This document shows, in pieces, positions 1 to 7,386 of a DNA stretch of 64,000 nt. Within the stretch, counting starts at the first letter, position 1, and each line of letters begins with the position of its first letter. Location: the NCBI GenBank assembly GCA_001299455.1, contig CYUK01000003.1, positions 868,001 through 932,000 on the forward strand, given 5' to 3'. The position numbers and the translations under genes are program-made. Under the pieces are notes generated by a model that worked only from the letters and a program-made list of their open reading frames with translations, searched no databases and had not been told where the DNA came from. The stretch comes from Clostridiales bacterium SIT11. GTDB lineage: Bacteria > Bacillota > Clostridia > Tissierellales > Peptoniphilaceae.

Positions 1-454
1 GAGAAGCCACCACCAGGACGTCAAAGTTCGGGGCTTTTTTTACCGTCTTCAGGCTAATCCAGGTCCCTAGACCCTCCTGGGATTCTTCTAAGTCTATGAG
101 AGAAATATTTAGGTGGAGGAGTTCCGCCGCCTGAAAGAGGCTCCGGTGGCTATTTCTAGGAAGACCAATGGTCTGGCCCTCTCTGGTTAGGCTATAGAGG
201 CCGGCATAGAGGGCCATGGTGGACCCTCCCACTCCCAGATAGGAGGCCCGGGTCCCGTAAATTTTTGCTAGGTCTTCCATGCTTTCCTTTAAAATCCCCT
301 CCGGCTTAGCCAGATTGTCTGTCCCAAAGGTCTCTGTCGTATCTAGGCCGTAGAGGTCTGGGTACAGGTCCCCACACTTCCCCTTATGGCCTGGAAAGTG
401 GAAGGAAATTTTTTCCTTATCCAAGGCCTCTCTCAGCTTGTCTTCAAAGTTCAA
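1..454 (-). CDS. Orn/Lys/Arg decarboxylase family protein (N-terminal part, cut by window edge)
   Basis: About 151 residues are visible and the gene runs off the left edge. The start is a TTG at 454, chosen because AAGGAGG lies eight bases upstream and the protein then reads LNFEDKLREALDKEKISFHF. Near residue 20 is FHFPGHKG, followed by a YLGVGGSTMALYAGLYS segment and RNSHRS. These match the HMPGHKG, substrate-loop and RNCHKS motifs of the PLP-dependent ornithine/lysine/arginine decarboxylases. The catalytic lysine domain lies outside the window, so the substrate cannot be told. It is a separate unit from the upstream envelope genes, because a terminator hairpin sits between them. Family is fairly sure; substrate is unknown. 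Confidence 0.8.
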   Translation of the reverse strand, partial: MNFEDKLREALDKEKISFHFPGHKGKCGDLYPDLYGLDTTETFGTDNLAKPEGILKESMEDLAKIYGTRASYLGVGGSTMALYAGLYSLTREGQTIGLPRNSHRSLFQAAELLHLNISLIDLEESQEGLGTWISLKTVKKAPNFDVLVVAS

Positions 455-540
455 AAAATCTCCCTCCTTGTCCTCGTGGTTTCCTTCAACTTTCCACCAT
501 CTAGGGCCAAGCTTATGCAAAGCCTAGCCTTCTATTATAT

Positions 541-549
541 ATTATACCA
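541..549 (-). promoter_or_regulatory. Extended -10 promoter for the decarboxylase gene
   Basis: On the minus strand TGGTATAAT forms an extended -10 element about 85 bases before the TTG start. A second TATAAT overlaps just downstream. No convincing -35 is visible. Confidence 0.45.
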
Positions 550-573
550 TGAAAAGCCGGCCCCTTACATGAA

Positions 574-603
574 GAAAAAGGAGGTCCTAGTCCGGAACCT
601 CCT
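574..603 (-). terminator. Intrinsic terminator overlapping the stop codon of the flippase-like gene
   Basis: GGAGGTTC and GGACCTCC pair around a short loop and are followed by TTTTT on the minus strand. The TAG stop at 589-587 lies inside the hairpin loop and arm. Confidence 0.65.
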
Positions 604-1639
604 CTTCATGGAATTCTTCTGTGGATTTTTTTACTTGATAGGGTTTAAGAGACAAAATCATGAGGGAAATAAAACCTAAAAACAAGCCAAAATAATAGGT
701 AAAGGCCCGGGTTAAAATCATCCAAGTAAAGGCCGCATTTTGGGGAACATAGGCCTGGTAGACCTGGTAGAAAAAATCTTCACTGGCCCCGACTCCGCCT
801 GGCAGGGGCAGGCTTTCTGTCGCTATAATCAGCTGAGACTGCATTTCTACTGTCTTCATGTAGCTTAAATGATCATAGCCCAAGCTCCGGTAGATAAAAT
901 AGGCAATGGAATAGGAAAAAATCAGCAAGAAAATTTGCCCCATAAATATTGGAAGGAGCTTTCCCGGTCTCTTCTTAAAATAGGCTCCATTGGCCTTGTA
1001 CTGGTCCATGTTTTGACTTACTTTTTCTTCGGAAATATTTTTTAAAATAGGAATTTTCCAGTCCCGCATTTTCTTCATAAAGGCCTGGACCAAGGCTGGC
1101 ACCCTTTTTTGGCTAATCATCAAGGACCCTTGGAAAATGGTTAGACCCAATTGCATCAAAACCCCATAGGCCATGACCAGGCGGATTCGGAGGGGAAAAG
1201 TTAAAAAGACATGGTAGAGGGAGATTTGACTGACTAGGGCAAAGACCACCATGGCCAGGTGGTAAATTGTATTAAAGACAATTAAGGACATGAGGGCCTG
1301 GCCTATCCCAATCTTATCTTGAGACATATAGTAAAGCTGGGCCGGCTGGCCAGCAGACCCTCCAGGAGAAAGGGAGGAAAAAAAGTAATCCACTAGACTA
1401 TAGCCATAGGACCGTCCTAATTTCAAGGACAGGCCTTGGAGTTTTAAAATATACTTAAAGGACCAGGCTTCCATTAAAATAAAACATAAAAAAGATAAGG
1501 CAGCCAAAAATAAAAAGGAAGGGTTCTTAACCTGGTCCAGGATATTGCCCAGGTTGACTCCCTTGGGAGACAGGAGAACCATGCTGGTAATTGAAATGAG
1601 AATGGCTATAAGGCCTTGGTAGAGATTCTTTTTCTTCAT
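587..1639 (-). CDS. Lysylphosphatidylglycerol synthase/UPF0104-type flippase-like membrane protein
   Basis: About 350 residues with around eight hydrophobic segments. It resembles the membrane half of MprF (UPF0104 family) without the lysyl-transferase domain. Visible family-type motifs are SPGGSAGQPAQLYYM near residue 95 and ESLPLPGGVGASEDFFYQ near residue 285. Members sit in the cytoplasmic membrane and are thought to move lipids or lipid-linked sugars. The ATG at 1639 overlaps the TGA of the preceding deacetylase as ATGA, so translation is probably coupled; a TTG 12 bases upstream is in frame but has a weaker site. Being downstream of a glycolipid glycosyltransferase and a deacetylase suggests envelope lipid handling. 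The exact substrate is unknown. Confidence 0.8.
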   Translation of the reverse strand: MKKKNLYQGLIAILISITSMVLLSPKGVNLGNILDQVKNPSFLFLAALSFLCFILMEAWSFKYILKLQGLSLKLGRSYGYSLVDYFFSSLSPGGSAGQPAQLYYMSQDKIGIGQALMSLIVFNTIYHLAMVVFALVSQISLYHVFLTFPLRIRLVMAYGVLMQLGLTIFQGSLMISQKRVPALVQAFMKKMRDWKIPILKNISEEKVSQNMDQYKANGAYFKKRPGKLLPIFMGQIFLLIFSYSIAYFIYRSLGYDHLSYMKTVEMQSQLIIATESLPLPGGVGASEDFFYQVYQAYVPQNAAFTWMILTRAFTYYFGLFLGFISLMILSLKPYQVKKSTEEFHEEEVPD

Positions 1640-2310
1640 GGCCTCCTCCAAGTTCCTAGAGGAGCTGGATGGCCTTTTAAGGCGTCATTTAAATCTTCTA
1701 GGAGTTGGGGAACCAGGGTTTTTGCCAAGGGATTGGCCGTCCCCTTGGTCCCATCATGGAGGACCAAAAGGTGGCCCGGCCCACTTAAGGCCTCTAATCG
1801 ACCTAATAAAACATCTTCTTCCTCTAAATTCCAATCTCCCACCAGGCCTGTCCAATGGAGGATTTTTAAATGGTATTTAGAACAAAAATACAAGCTGGCC
1901 CAGGTATAGGCACCGTGGGGAGCCCGGTAGTAGGCTGGCTTCAGGCCTAGATCTTCAAACGCCTTATAGCCCCTTTTTAAGTCTTCATATTGACTTGGAA
2001 AAGTCATCTTTAAAGGATGGCGATGACTATAACCGTGGAGACCTAACTGATGGCCTTCTGCTGCCATTTTTTTCACCAGCTGGGGTCTTTTCACTATTTC
2101 TTCTCCTAAGAGAAAAAAGGTGGCTTTGACGCCGACCTGGTCCAGGACTTCAAGAACCTGAGGGGTGACTTCACTGGGGCCGTCGTCAAAGCTAATATAG
2201 GTCCTGTCTCCCTTTAAGTGGACCTTCCGCCGGCCATAGAGGAGGGGAATCCCATAAATAAGAAGGGCCAGGACCAGGATTAAAAGACCTAGAATATATA
2301 CTTTGTCCAT
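1636..2310 (-). CDS. Polysaccharide deacetylase (NodB domain), membrane-anchored
   Basis: 224 residues. One N-terminal membrane helix (about residues 5-25) anchors the catalytic domain outside the cell. The NodB motifs are present in order: SFDDGP (about 42), HGYSH (about 93), RAPHG (about 129), a W/D region (about 155) and LVLHDG near the C-terminus. The two FDDGP aspartates and the HxxxH histidines are the expected metal and catalytic residues. The likely reaction is removal of N-acetyl groups from peptidoglycan or another cell-wall polymer. AAGGAGA sits before the ATG. It lies 10 bases after the glycosyltransferase gene and overlaps the flippase-like gene, so the three form one operon. The precise polymer is unproven. 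Confidence 0.88.
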   Translation of the reverse strand: MDKVYILGLLILVLALLIYGIPLLYGRRKVHLKGDRTYISFDDGPSEVTPQVLEVLDQVGVKATFFLLGEEIVKRPQLVKKMAAEGHQLGLHGYSHRHPLKMTFPSQYEDLKRGYKAFEDLGLKPAYYRAPHGAYTWASLYFCSKYHLKILHWTGLVGDWNLEEEDVLLGRLEALSGPGHLLVLHDGTKGTANPLAKTLVPQLLEDLNDALKGHPAPLGTWRRP

Positions 2311-2320
2311 AAAAATCTCC

Positions 2321-3403
2321 TTAGTAGTTGCTATTGGCTTGGGTCAAGTAAGGGGAAAATTCTCCCCTTCTCTTAGGCGGCCAAAAAGAAGGCCGGGGCT
2401 CATACAAGAGGTTACTTAGGCTGGGCATTTGGCTAATCCTATTTTTCCGCAAGTTGAGCCGGTAGGGGACTAGGTCCTTTCGCCGAATGGGAGCCATGGA
2501 CTTGGTTAATAAAAAACCTCCGCCAATGGCTTCTAAGTACTTGGCATTTCGGACTTCCTGGGATAGGTAGGGCTTGATATAGCAAATGGGGGTTTCCCAA
2601 TTTAAGGCATCTAAAATAGACATGCCTCCAGGCTTTGTCACACAAAGGTCTGCCCACAGAAAATGGTCCTTTAAACTGGGCAAGTAGGGATAAGCTTCAA
2701 TATCCTTTAAGTTTTTCCTCTTTAGCTTTTCATACAACTTTTTATTTTCCCCACAGAGGACCCGAAGTTCCGCCTGGTTTTGATCCCTTAAACCAGTATA
2801 AAACTTTTCGTCTTCCGGTAAAAGCCCTAATCCGCCACCGGCCACTAAAATATGCAATTTCCCCAGCCGTTTGGGATGGGTAATTTCTTCCCTGGGCCAG
2901 CCATAGAGGTAGATGGCGGAATCTGATATTCCCCTTTGGACCATGATTTTTTTCGTATAATCTGACGCCACTAAGTAGGCCTTGGTGGTCCTTTGAATCC
3001 AACCCTCATGGGGGGTAAAGTCTGTAATCATGGTAATCAAAGGCGTCGAGTCTTTCGTTTTTTCCTTATAATAGTTTAAGAGATGGGCCGCTGCAGAATA
3101 GGTGGCCACATAAATATCCGCCTTGTCCCTTCCTTCCATAAATTGGCAGAACCGGTCTCGTATAGGGTCTAAAAAATGGTAGGCCAGGTTGTGGTTTCCA
3201 GATCCTGTCACCATCTTATTGAGATAGCGAGCCTGACGAGCCCAGGAAGCATAGGTCTTATAAATAAAATTTGCCTTCTCTGGAAATAATTCTTCAATAA
3301 TGTCTATAATTTCAACGTCCTGATTTTCCCAGCAATCCTTTAAGTGTTTGGCCCCCTTCATATGTCCAGAGCCAAAACGACAGGTAAATATTTGCACTTT
3401 CAT
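2321..3403 (-). CDS. MGDG-synthase-like glycosyltransferase (processive diacylglycerol glucosyltransferase type)
   Basis: 360 residues. The N-terminus has the MGDG synthase pattern, with TCRFGSGHMKGA near residue 6 where the family has a G-GH glycine loop. The C-terminal half has the GT-B nucleotide-sugar site (AGGGLGLLPED about 200, WADLCVTKPGGMSILDAL about 265). Family members transfer glucose or galactose from a UDP-sugar to diacylglycerol on the inner leaflet. Such glycolipids anchor polyglycerol-phosphate polymers, which fits two LtaS-like genes in this window. The start is ATG 3403, preceded by AGGGAGG. It is the first gene of a three-gene envelope operon. Sugar donor and product are inferred only. 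Confidence 0.8.
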   Translation of the reverse strand: MKVQIFTCRFGSGHMKGAKHLKDCWENQDVEIIDIIEELFPEKANFIYKTYASWARQARYLNKMVTGSGNHNLAYHFLDPIRDRFCQFMEGRDKADIYVATYSAAAHLLNYYKEKTKDSTPLITMITDFTPHEGWIQRTTKAYLVASDYTKKIMVQRGISDSAIYLYGWPREEITHPKRLGKLHILVAGGGLGLLPEDEKFYTGLRDQNQAELRVLCGENKKLYEKLKRKNLKDIEAYPYLPSLKDHFLWADLCVTKPGGMSILDALNWETPICYIKPYLSQEVRNAKYLEAIGGGFLLTKSMAPIRRKDLVPYRLNLRKNRISQMPSLSNLLYEPRPSFWPPKRRGEFSPYLTQANSNY

Positions 3404-3444
3404 TTTGCTTCCTCCCTTATGGTTTTCCACTGGTGAACAACTTC

Positions 3445-3453
3445 AGTATAGCA
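3445..3453 (-). promoter_or_regulatory. Extended -10 promoter of the glycosyltransferase operon
   Basis: TGCTATACT on the minus strand, about 42 bases upstream of the ATG. No strong -35 was seen, as expected of an extended -10 site. Confidence 0.5.
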
Positions 3454-3658
3454 TAATTTTTTTGATAGAAATGTCCATTTCTACAAGCTTATAAGCCCTG
3501 GAGGGAAAACTTATCTCCTTCTTTGCTATCTTAGAAAGTTCTTAAGAACTTCTCTTTTTTCAGAATTTTGTTTAAATCTCTAGAAAAATGGCTATAAATA
3601 AAGAGCAACATCTGCTAGCAACCAAAAGGACTATGTATAAATAGAAAGAAGGGATTAT

Positions 3659-4495
3659 ATGAAAGACGTGATTATTATTGGTGGCGGACCTGCCGGCATC
3701 CAAGCAGGTATCCTAGCCAAGGCCAAGGGCCTGGATGTTTTAATTATCGACAAAAATGATGTTCGAGGAAAACTGGACCACTCCATCCACTTGAGCCAAA
3801 AAAAACAAGCGAAACTTTTAGAAGATTTGGCCCAACAAATGAAGCTCCATGGAGTTGAAATTTTACAAGGAGAGGTGGTCTCCGCCTCCATGGTAGGCCC
3901 TGTGAAAAATGTCAAAACGGCCGCTGGAGAAAAATTAGAATGTCGGTCTATTATTATTGCCTCCGGCCGGTCTCCGGAAGTGGCCAAGAAGAGAGACGGC
4001 ATCTTCCAAATTGGCCGAGACTTCTTGGATCCAGAAGACTTTAACGATGCCAACGTCTTTCTCCATGGGGAAAATATCTGGATGGGCAAGGAAGTGGATA
4101 GCCTCCTAGACCGGGCCAAGTCCATTACCATTTTGAGTTCCTTCTCCCTAGACCATCCCAAGGTCAAAAATTTAGGTCCTGGAGAATTTGTCCGCCTGGA
4201 AGAAGGAGAAGACCAAGCCAAGGTCACCTACCGGCAGGACGGGAAAGAAGAGGAAGTCACCTTGGACAGCCCCTATGTCCTAGTGGCCTATGACGAACAA
4301 AAGCCCAATTCTTCCATCTATATTCGCATGGACCTAAACAATGGCTATATTGAAACAACCGACCAAGTTGAAACCAACATTCCCGGCGTCTTTGCTGCTG
4401 GAGATATTCGGGAAAAAGAGGCCTACAATATTGACTCTTCCTTAAAAGACGGCCATGCCGCGGCCCTGGCTGCTGTCAAATACCTTATGAAATAA
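3659..4495 (+). CDS. Thioredoxin-reductase-like FAD oxidoreductase lacking the CxxC motif
   Basis: 278 residues, shorter than thioredoxin reductase (about 310). The N-terminus has the FAD-binding GGGPAGIQAGILAKAKG motif and the C-terminus has TNIPGVFAAGDIR, the second FAD motif. The central domain, which in TrxB holds NADPH and the redox CxxC, has no CxxC, and no clear GxGxxG nucleotide motif could be found. It may therefore be a cytoplasmic flavoprotein that takes electrons from another donor such as a ferredoxin, or one that has lost reductase activity. It is monocistronic, with a strong terminator directly after it. The fold is fairly sure; the reaction is unknown. Confidence 0.75.
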   Translation: MKDVIIIGGGPAGIQAGILAKAKGLDVLIIDKNDVRGKLDHSIHLSQKKQAKLLEDLAQQMKLHGVEILQGEVVSASMVGPVKNVKTAAGEKLECRSIIIASGRSPEVAKKRDGIFQIGRDFLDPEDFNDANVFLHGENIWMGKEVDSLLDRAKSITILSSFSLDHPKVKNLGPGEFVRLEEGEDQAKVTYRQDGKEEEVTLDSPYVLVAYDEQKPNSSIYIRMDLNNGYIETTDQVETNIPGVFAAGDIREKEAYNIDSSLKDGHAAALAAVKYLMK

Positions 4496-4505
4496 AGCTT
4501 GAGAT

Positions 4506-4533
4506 GCCCTAGATTTTTATCTAGGGCCTTTTT
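4506..4533 (+). terminator. Intrinsic terminator after the flavoprotein gene
   Basis: GCCCTAGAT and ATCTAGGGC form a perfect 9-bp stem with a TTTT loop, followed by a T-run. Confidence 0.85.
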
Positions 4534-4585
4534 ATGGGAAATCTTAGTGTTTTTAAGTTAAGTTCATGAAAGCTAAAGGACTTCC

Positions 4586-4636
4586 TAAAAAATAAGGTCC
4601 GGAACTTTTTCTAGTAAAGTCCCGGACCTTATTTTA
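4586..4636. terminator. Long bidirectional terminator hairpin
   Basis: 18-base arms at 4591-4608 and 4616-4633 pair with one mismatch, with T-runs on both strands. It can end the minus-strand DUF1858-like gene and read-through from the left. Confidence 0.75.
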
Positions 4637-4695
4637 AGTCTGATTCATTGACCCGCCACGAACTAGGGGAAACAGGGCAGGCCAAGTCTTTATCT

Positions 4696-4962
4696 TTAGT
4701 TAAGACCCCATGCTAAACGAAGGTTTTGAGCAAACCCATTTTTAACATGATGAAATGAATCTACTGTGGCAAAAGCATGCTTATTGGCATAGGCATCAAT
4801 TGTCGCAAGATTTCCCATCATACTTGTCATTTTTCCTTGAATAGAATGACCGCTTAAATCACTGACTACATTTACTACTTCTGGAAATCTCCGCACCAAT
4901 TGGTTCACTGTCTTATCATAATTTGCATTAAAGCTTGCTTTTTTGTTTTCATATTTTTTCAT
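4696..4962 (-). CDS. Small DUF1858/ScdA-N-like protein without cysteines (paralog of 16245-16505)
   Basis: 88 residues, predicted cytoplasmic. The core (VNQLVRRFPEVVNVV, then a gap, then MMGNLATIDAYANKHAF) follows the pattern of DUF1858 and ScdA N-terminal domains: L-x(3)-P-E-V, then a segment that normally carries cysteines, then a T-I/L-x-E-x-A helix. Here the CxxC or CC pair is absent. It shares the same skeleton with the protein at 16245-16505, in particular FPEVV, the MGN(L/M)(A/S)TI block and the A-x-K/D-x-x-F-x-T stretch. The ATG at 4962 is chosen because AAGGAGG lies eight bases upstream. It has its own promoter and a terminator. Function is unknown. Confidence 0.75.
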   Translation of the reverse strand: MKKYENKKASFNANYDKTVNQLVRRFPEVVNVVSDLSGHSIQGKMTSMMGNLATIDAYANKHAFATVDSFHHVKNGFAQNLRLAWGLN

Positions 4963-4997
4963 TATCAAAACCTCCTTTATTTCCTGTTGACTATCTT

Positions 4998-5025
4998 AGT
5001 ATACTCTTTTTATTTTCCTAGTCAA
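4998..5025 (-). promoter_or_regulatory. Promoter of the small DUF1858-like gene
   Basis: TTGACT and TATACT are separated by 16 bases on the minus strand, about 36 bases before the start codon. Confidence 0.75.
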
Positions 5026-5080
5026 GGGGGTTTTCATAAAATTTTCCTAAATTTTTATATTTTTTCTTTTTATTTTCCTA
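5005..5080 (+). repeat. 16-bp direct repeat in a pyrimidine-rich AT stretch
   Basis: TCTTTTTATTTTCCTA occurs at 5005-5020 and again at 5065-5080, exactly 60 bases apart. The first copy is the spacer of the minus-strand promoter. The rest of 5026-5300 is AT- and pyrimidine-rich, and I see no gene in it. Confidence 0.6.
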
Positions 5081-5310
5081 TTCCTGTTTAAATCCCTATA
5101 TTTAGCTGATTATAGTTTTCCTATTTCTCCTTATTTTTTTAGATTTTACTCCTTTCTCCTAAAAAAACTAAAACTTTTTAGGAAGTTTATGAAAATAAAA
5201 AATATTCCCATTTCCTTATTTTTTCCTTTCCTCTTCATCTTTTTCCTACCTCCTCTTCCCTTTCTGAAAACTTTTCCTCCCTCCTTTTACCAAGGCCTCC
5301 CTCCCTTTTG

Positions 5311-5319
5311 TGGTATACT
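5311..5319 (+). promoter_or_regulatory. Extended -10 promoter of the ATP-grasp gene
   Basis: TGGTATACT lies about 50 bases before the TTG start. The surrounding box TGTGGTATACTAG is repeated upstream of the response regulator at 7327-7339. Confidence 0.55.
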
Positions 5320-5369
5320 AGAAGGAGAAAATTCAACATCTCTTGACCTGTTTTAAAGGAGGGAAGGGC

Positions 5370-6248
5370 TTGAAAGCTTGTATTATTTATAACCAGGGCC
5401 TGGGCAAGGACTATGTCCTCTACCAGGTAGTCCAAGATTTTATAGACCAGGGAAAATTCTTAAGCATAGACTTAATTCCCAAGTCCAACGAAGACTTCAC
5501 AACCTACCAGGACCAGGAAGGGGTCCAGGTTTTAGGCTTGGACTTTGACCCGGCCTTTATCCTCTTTTACGACAAGGACCTGGTTTTGGCTAGGGCCCTG
5601 AAAAATTCAGGTTATCGGCTTTTTAACCCTCTAGAAGCCATTGCCCTCTGTGACGATAAAATCAAATCCTACCAGGCCCTGGAAGGCCTTCCCCTTCCAA
5701 GGACTATTTACGGCCCCAAGCGCTACCACCCCTATGAAAATCCAGATTTTGCCCAAAGAGTCTTAGATATTTTGGGCCCAAAAGTCATTGTCAAAGAGAG
5801 CACCGGGTCTTTTGGCCAGCAAGTCCATTTGGCCCAAGGCCTGGACCAGCTTGTTTCTCTTTTAAAGGACTTGTCCTGCCGGTCCTATTTAATCCAGGAA
5901 TACATTGAAGAAAGTATGGGCCGGGACCTCCGGGTGGTCCTAGTGGGAGACCAGGTCCTAGGCGGTATGGAAAGGTCCAACCAAGGAGATTTTCGGGCCA
6001 ATATTGCCCTAGGCGGCCAGGGAAGAGCCGTTTCTCTAAGTCCGGAAGAAATCGCCCTGGCCAAGGCCTGCCACCGCCGGCTGGGCCTCTTCTTTTCCGG
6101 CGTGGACCTCCTTTACAGCAAGGAAGGTCCCCTGGTCTGCGAGGTCAATTCCAACCTCTCCTACCTAGGTTTTTCCAAGGCCACAGACCTTCCTGTAGGG
6201 AAAATCATCTTGGAATCCATCTTAAAGGAAATAAACAAACCTCTCTAG
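5370..6248 (+). CDS. RimK-like ATP-grasp ligase
   Basis: 292 residues. The start is TTG 5370, since AAGGAGG ends seven bases upstream and the protein then begins KACIIYNQGLGKDY. After an N-terminal pre-ATP-grasp domain come ALCDDKIKSYQAL (about 95), the ATP-binding strand VIVKESTGSFGQQVHL (about 140), IQEYIEES and, at the end, the metal-binding CEVNSNLSYLGF (about 265), where RimK proteins have E-x-N. Family members join an amino acid to a carboxylate using ATP, for example glutamylation of proteins or cofactors. The gene stands alone, so no partner suggests the substrate. ATP-grasp assignment is firm; specificity is open. Confidence 0.82.
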   Translation: MKACIIYNQGLGKDYVLYQVVQDFIDQGKFLSIDLIPKSNEDFTTYQDQEGVQVLGLDFDPAFILFYDKDLVLARALKNSGYRLFNPLEAIALCDDKIKSYQALEGLPLPRTIYGPKRYHPYENPDFAQRVLDILGPKVIVKESTGSFGQQVHLAQGLDQLVSLLKDLSCRSYLIQEYIEESMGRDLRVVLVGDQVLGGMERSNQGDFRANIALGGQGRAVSLSPEEIALAKACHRRLGLFFSGVDLLYSKEGPLVCEVNSNLSYLGFSKATDLPVGKIILESILKEINKPL

Positions 6249-6281
6249 GACAAAATTTTGTTCTAAAGAGGTTTCTCTTTT
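6237..6281 (+). terminator. Terminator overlapping the stop of the ATP-grasp gene
   Basis: AAACCTCT pairs with AGAGGTTT, with an inner AGGACAAAA/TTTTGTTCT stem, and a CT-rich T-run follows. The TAG stop is inside the stem. Confidence 0.7.
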
Positions 6282-6332
6282 CCCTTAAATTTAATTTTCC
6301 CGCCGCCTTAAGGCACGATCCTTCTACTTTCC

Positions 6333-7208
6333 TTAAAAATTTAAGCCCTTTTCTTCATCTATAACATGGGCAAAGATTCCCACAATCTCCGGTCCTGAAT
6401 GAACTAGGACAATAGGAGAAAATGCCCCTATCTGGCTATAGTCCGCCTTTTCTAAGTCTTCCTTAAAAAGTTCTTCTAGCCGGTCCTTGTCCTTTTCCTG
6501 GCCATATAAAACAGCAAGATAATATTTTTTATCCCCACGAATATAGTCCTGGATCTTTTTTTTCACATAATTTAGACTCTTTTTTTCTCCTCGAACCTTA
6601 TCTTGAACAACAAGAATGCCGTCCTCAAGGGTTAAGATTGGACGGATATTTAAGACATTGCCAATGGCAGCGCTGGTCTTCTTAATCCGCCCTCCCCGAA
6701 GAAGGTAGTCCAAGGACTGGGCATAAGCTTCCAGGAGAACCGGGTTCTCTTCTTTCATCTTCTCTAATTCCTGGCAAATTTCCTCAAAGGAATAGCCTTG
6801 ACTTTCCAAGTCTATGGCCCGGATTAAATAGGCTCCCTCTGCGAAAGAAATCGCCTGGCTATTCAAGCAGTAGATATTTAAGTCCTCTACCCCCTGGCTG
6901 TATAGCTGGACAAGGCCATGGAGGGAGGAAAACTTATTCCCCATGGTTACGAGCAAGACATTTTCAATCCCCCGCTTCCGGATATCCTGTAAAATCTCTT
7001 CCAGGTAGTCCAGGGAGCAAGTAGACGTTGTAGGAACTTCCTCCTCCATTTTTTTAATGAGGGTCTCCCGGTCTATGGTGACTTCGGCTATGTATTGGCC
7101 GTCCTTAAAATTAATGGCACAGGGTAGGGTATATATTTGATGATTCGCCTTAAAATCTGAATCGATATCGCCTGCAACATCGATAATATAGGCAATTGAA
7201 TGCTTCAT
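6333..7208 (-). CDS. DegV family fatty-acid-binding protein
   Basis: 291 residues, the usual DegV length. The N-terminus IAYIIDVAGDI corresponds to the family's hydrophobic start. Further motifs are PTTSTCSLDYL (about 60), LDYLLRGGRIKKTSAAIG (about 165), LNIRPIL (about 185) and HSGPEIVGIF near the C-terminus. DegV proteins bind single fatty acids and, as FakB, present them to a fatty-acid kinase for phospholipid synthesis. No FakA gene is near. The gene is monocistronic and faces the foreign two-component block with a shared 180-base upstream region. Bound ligand and FakB role are inferences. Confidence 0.88.
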   Translation of the reverse strand: MKHSIAYIIDVAGDIDSDFKANHQIYTLPCAINFKDGQYIAEVTIDRETLIKKMEEEVPTTSTCSLDYLEEILQDIRKRGIENVLLVTMGNKFSSLHGLVQLYSQGVEDLNIYCLNSQAISFAEGAYLIRAIDLESQGYSFEEICQELEKMKEENPVLLEAYAQSLDYLLRGGRIKKTSAAIGNVLNIRPILTLEDGILVVQDKVRGEKKSLNYVKKKIQDYIRGDKKYYLAVLYGQEKDKDRLEELFKEDLEKADYSQIGAFSPIVLVHSGPEIVGIFAHVIDEEKGLNF

Positions 7209-7238
7209 AGAAAATCCTTTCTAAAGTTATATACTCTT

Positions 7239-7247
7239 ATTATACCA
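7239..7247 (-). promoter_or_regulatory. Extended -10 promoter of degV
   Basis: TGGTATAAT on the minus strand lies about 30 bases from the ATG. Confidence 0.55.
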
Positions 7248-7328
7248 TATTTTTTTCCAGGAAATGATAGAAAATAACCACCCCCTTAGGTCCACTTCAT
7301 TGAGGCTTTCATAAAAAACTTAAAGCTG

Positions 7329-7337
7329 TGGTATACT
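7329..7337 (+). promoter_or_regulatory. Extended -10 promoter of the response-regulator operon
   Basis: TGGTATACT, within the box TGTGGTATACTAG that is also found before the ATP-grasp gene at 5309. Confidence 0.55.
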
Positions 7338-7346
7338 AGTAGAGAA

Positions 7347-7364
7347 AATAGGCATGTGCCTATT
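7347..7364 (+). promoter_or_regulatory. Perfect 8-bp inverted repeat, candidate operator
   Basis: AATAGGCA, two bases, then TGCCTATT. It begins about ten bases after the -10 and so lies over the predicted transcription start of the regulator operon. Autoregulation is inferred from position only. Confidence 0.45.
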
Positions 7365-7386
7365 ATGGAAATATGGGAGTGTACAA

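Noticed and set aside
386-679. A 97-codon plus-strand frame over the decarboxylase/flippase junction
   Set aside because: It is antisense to the decarboxylase start and crosses the terminator and promoter on the other strand.
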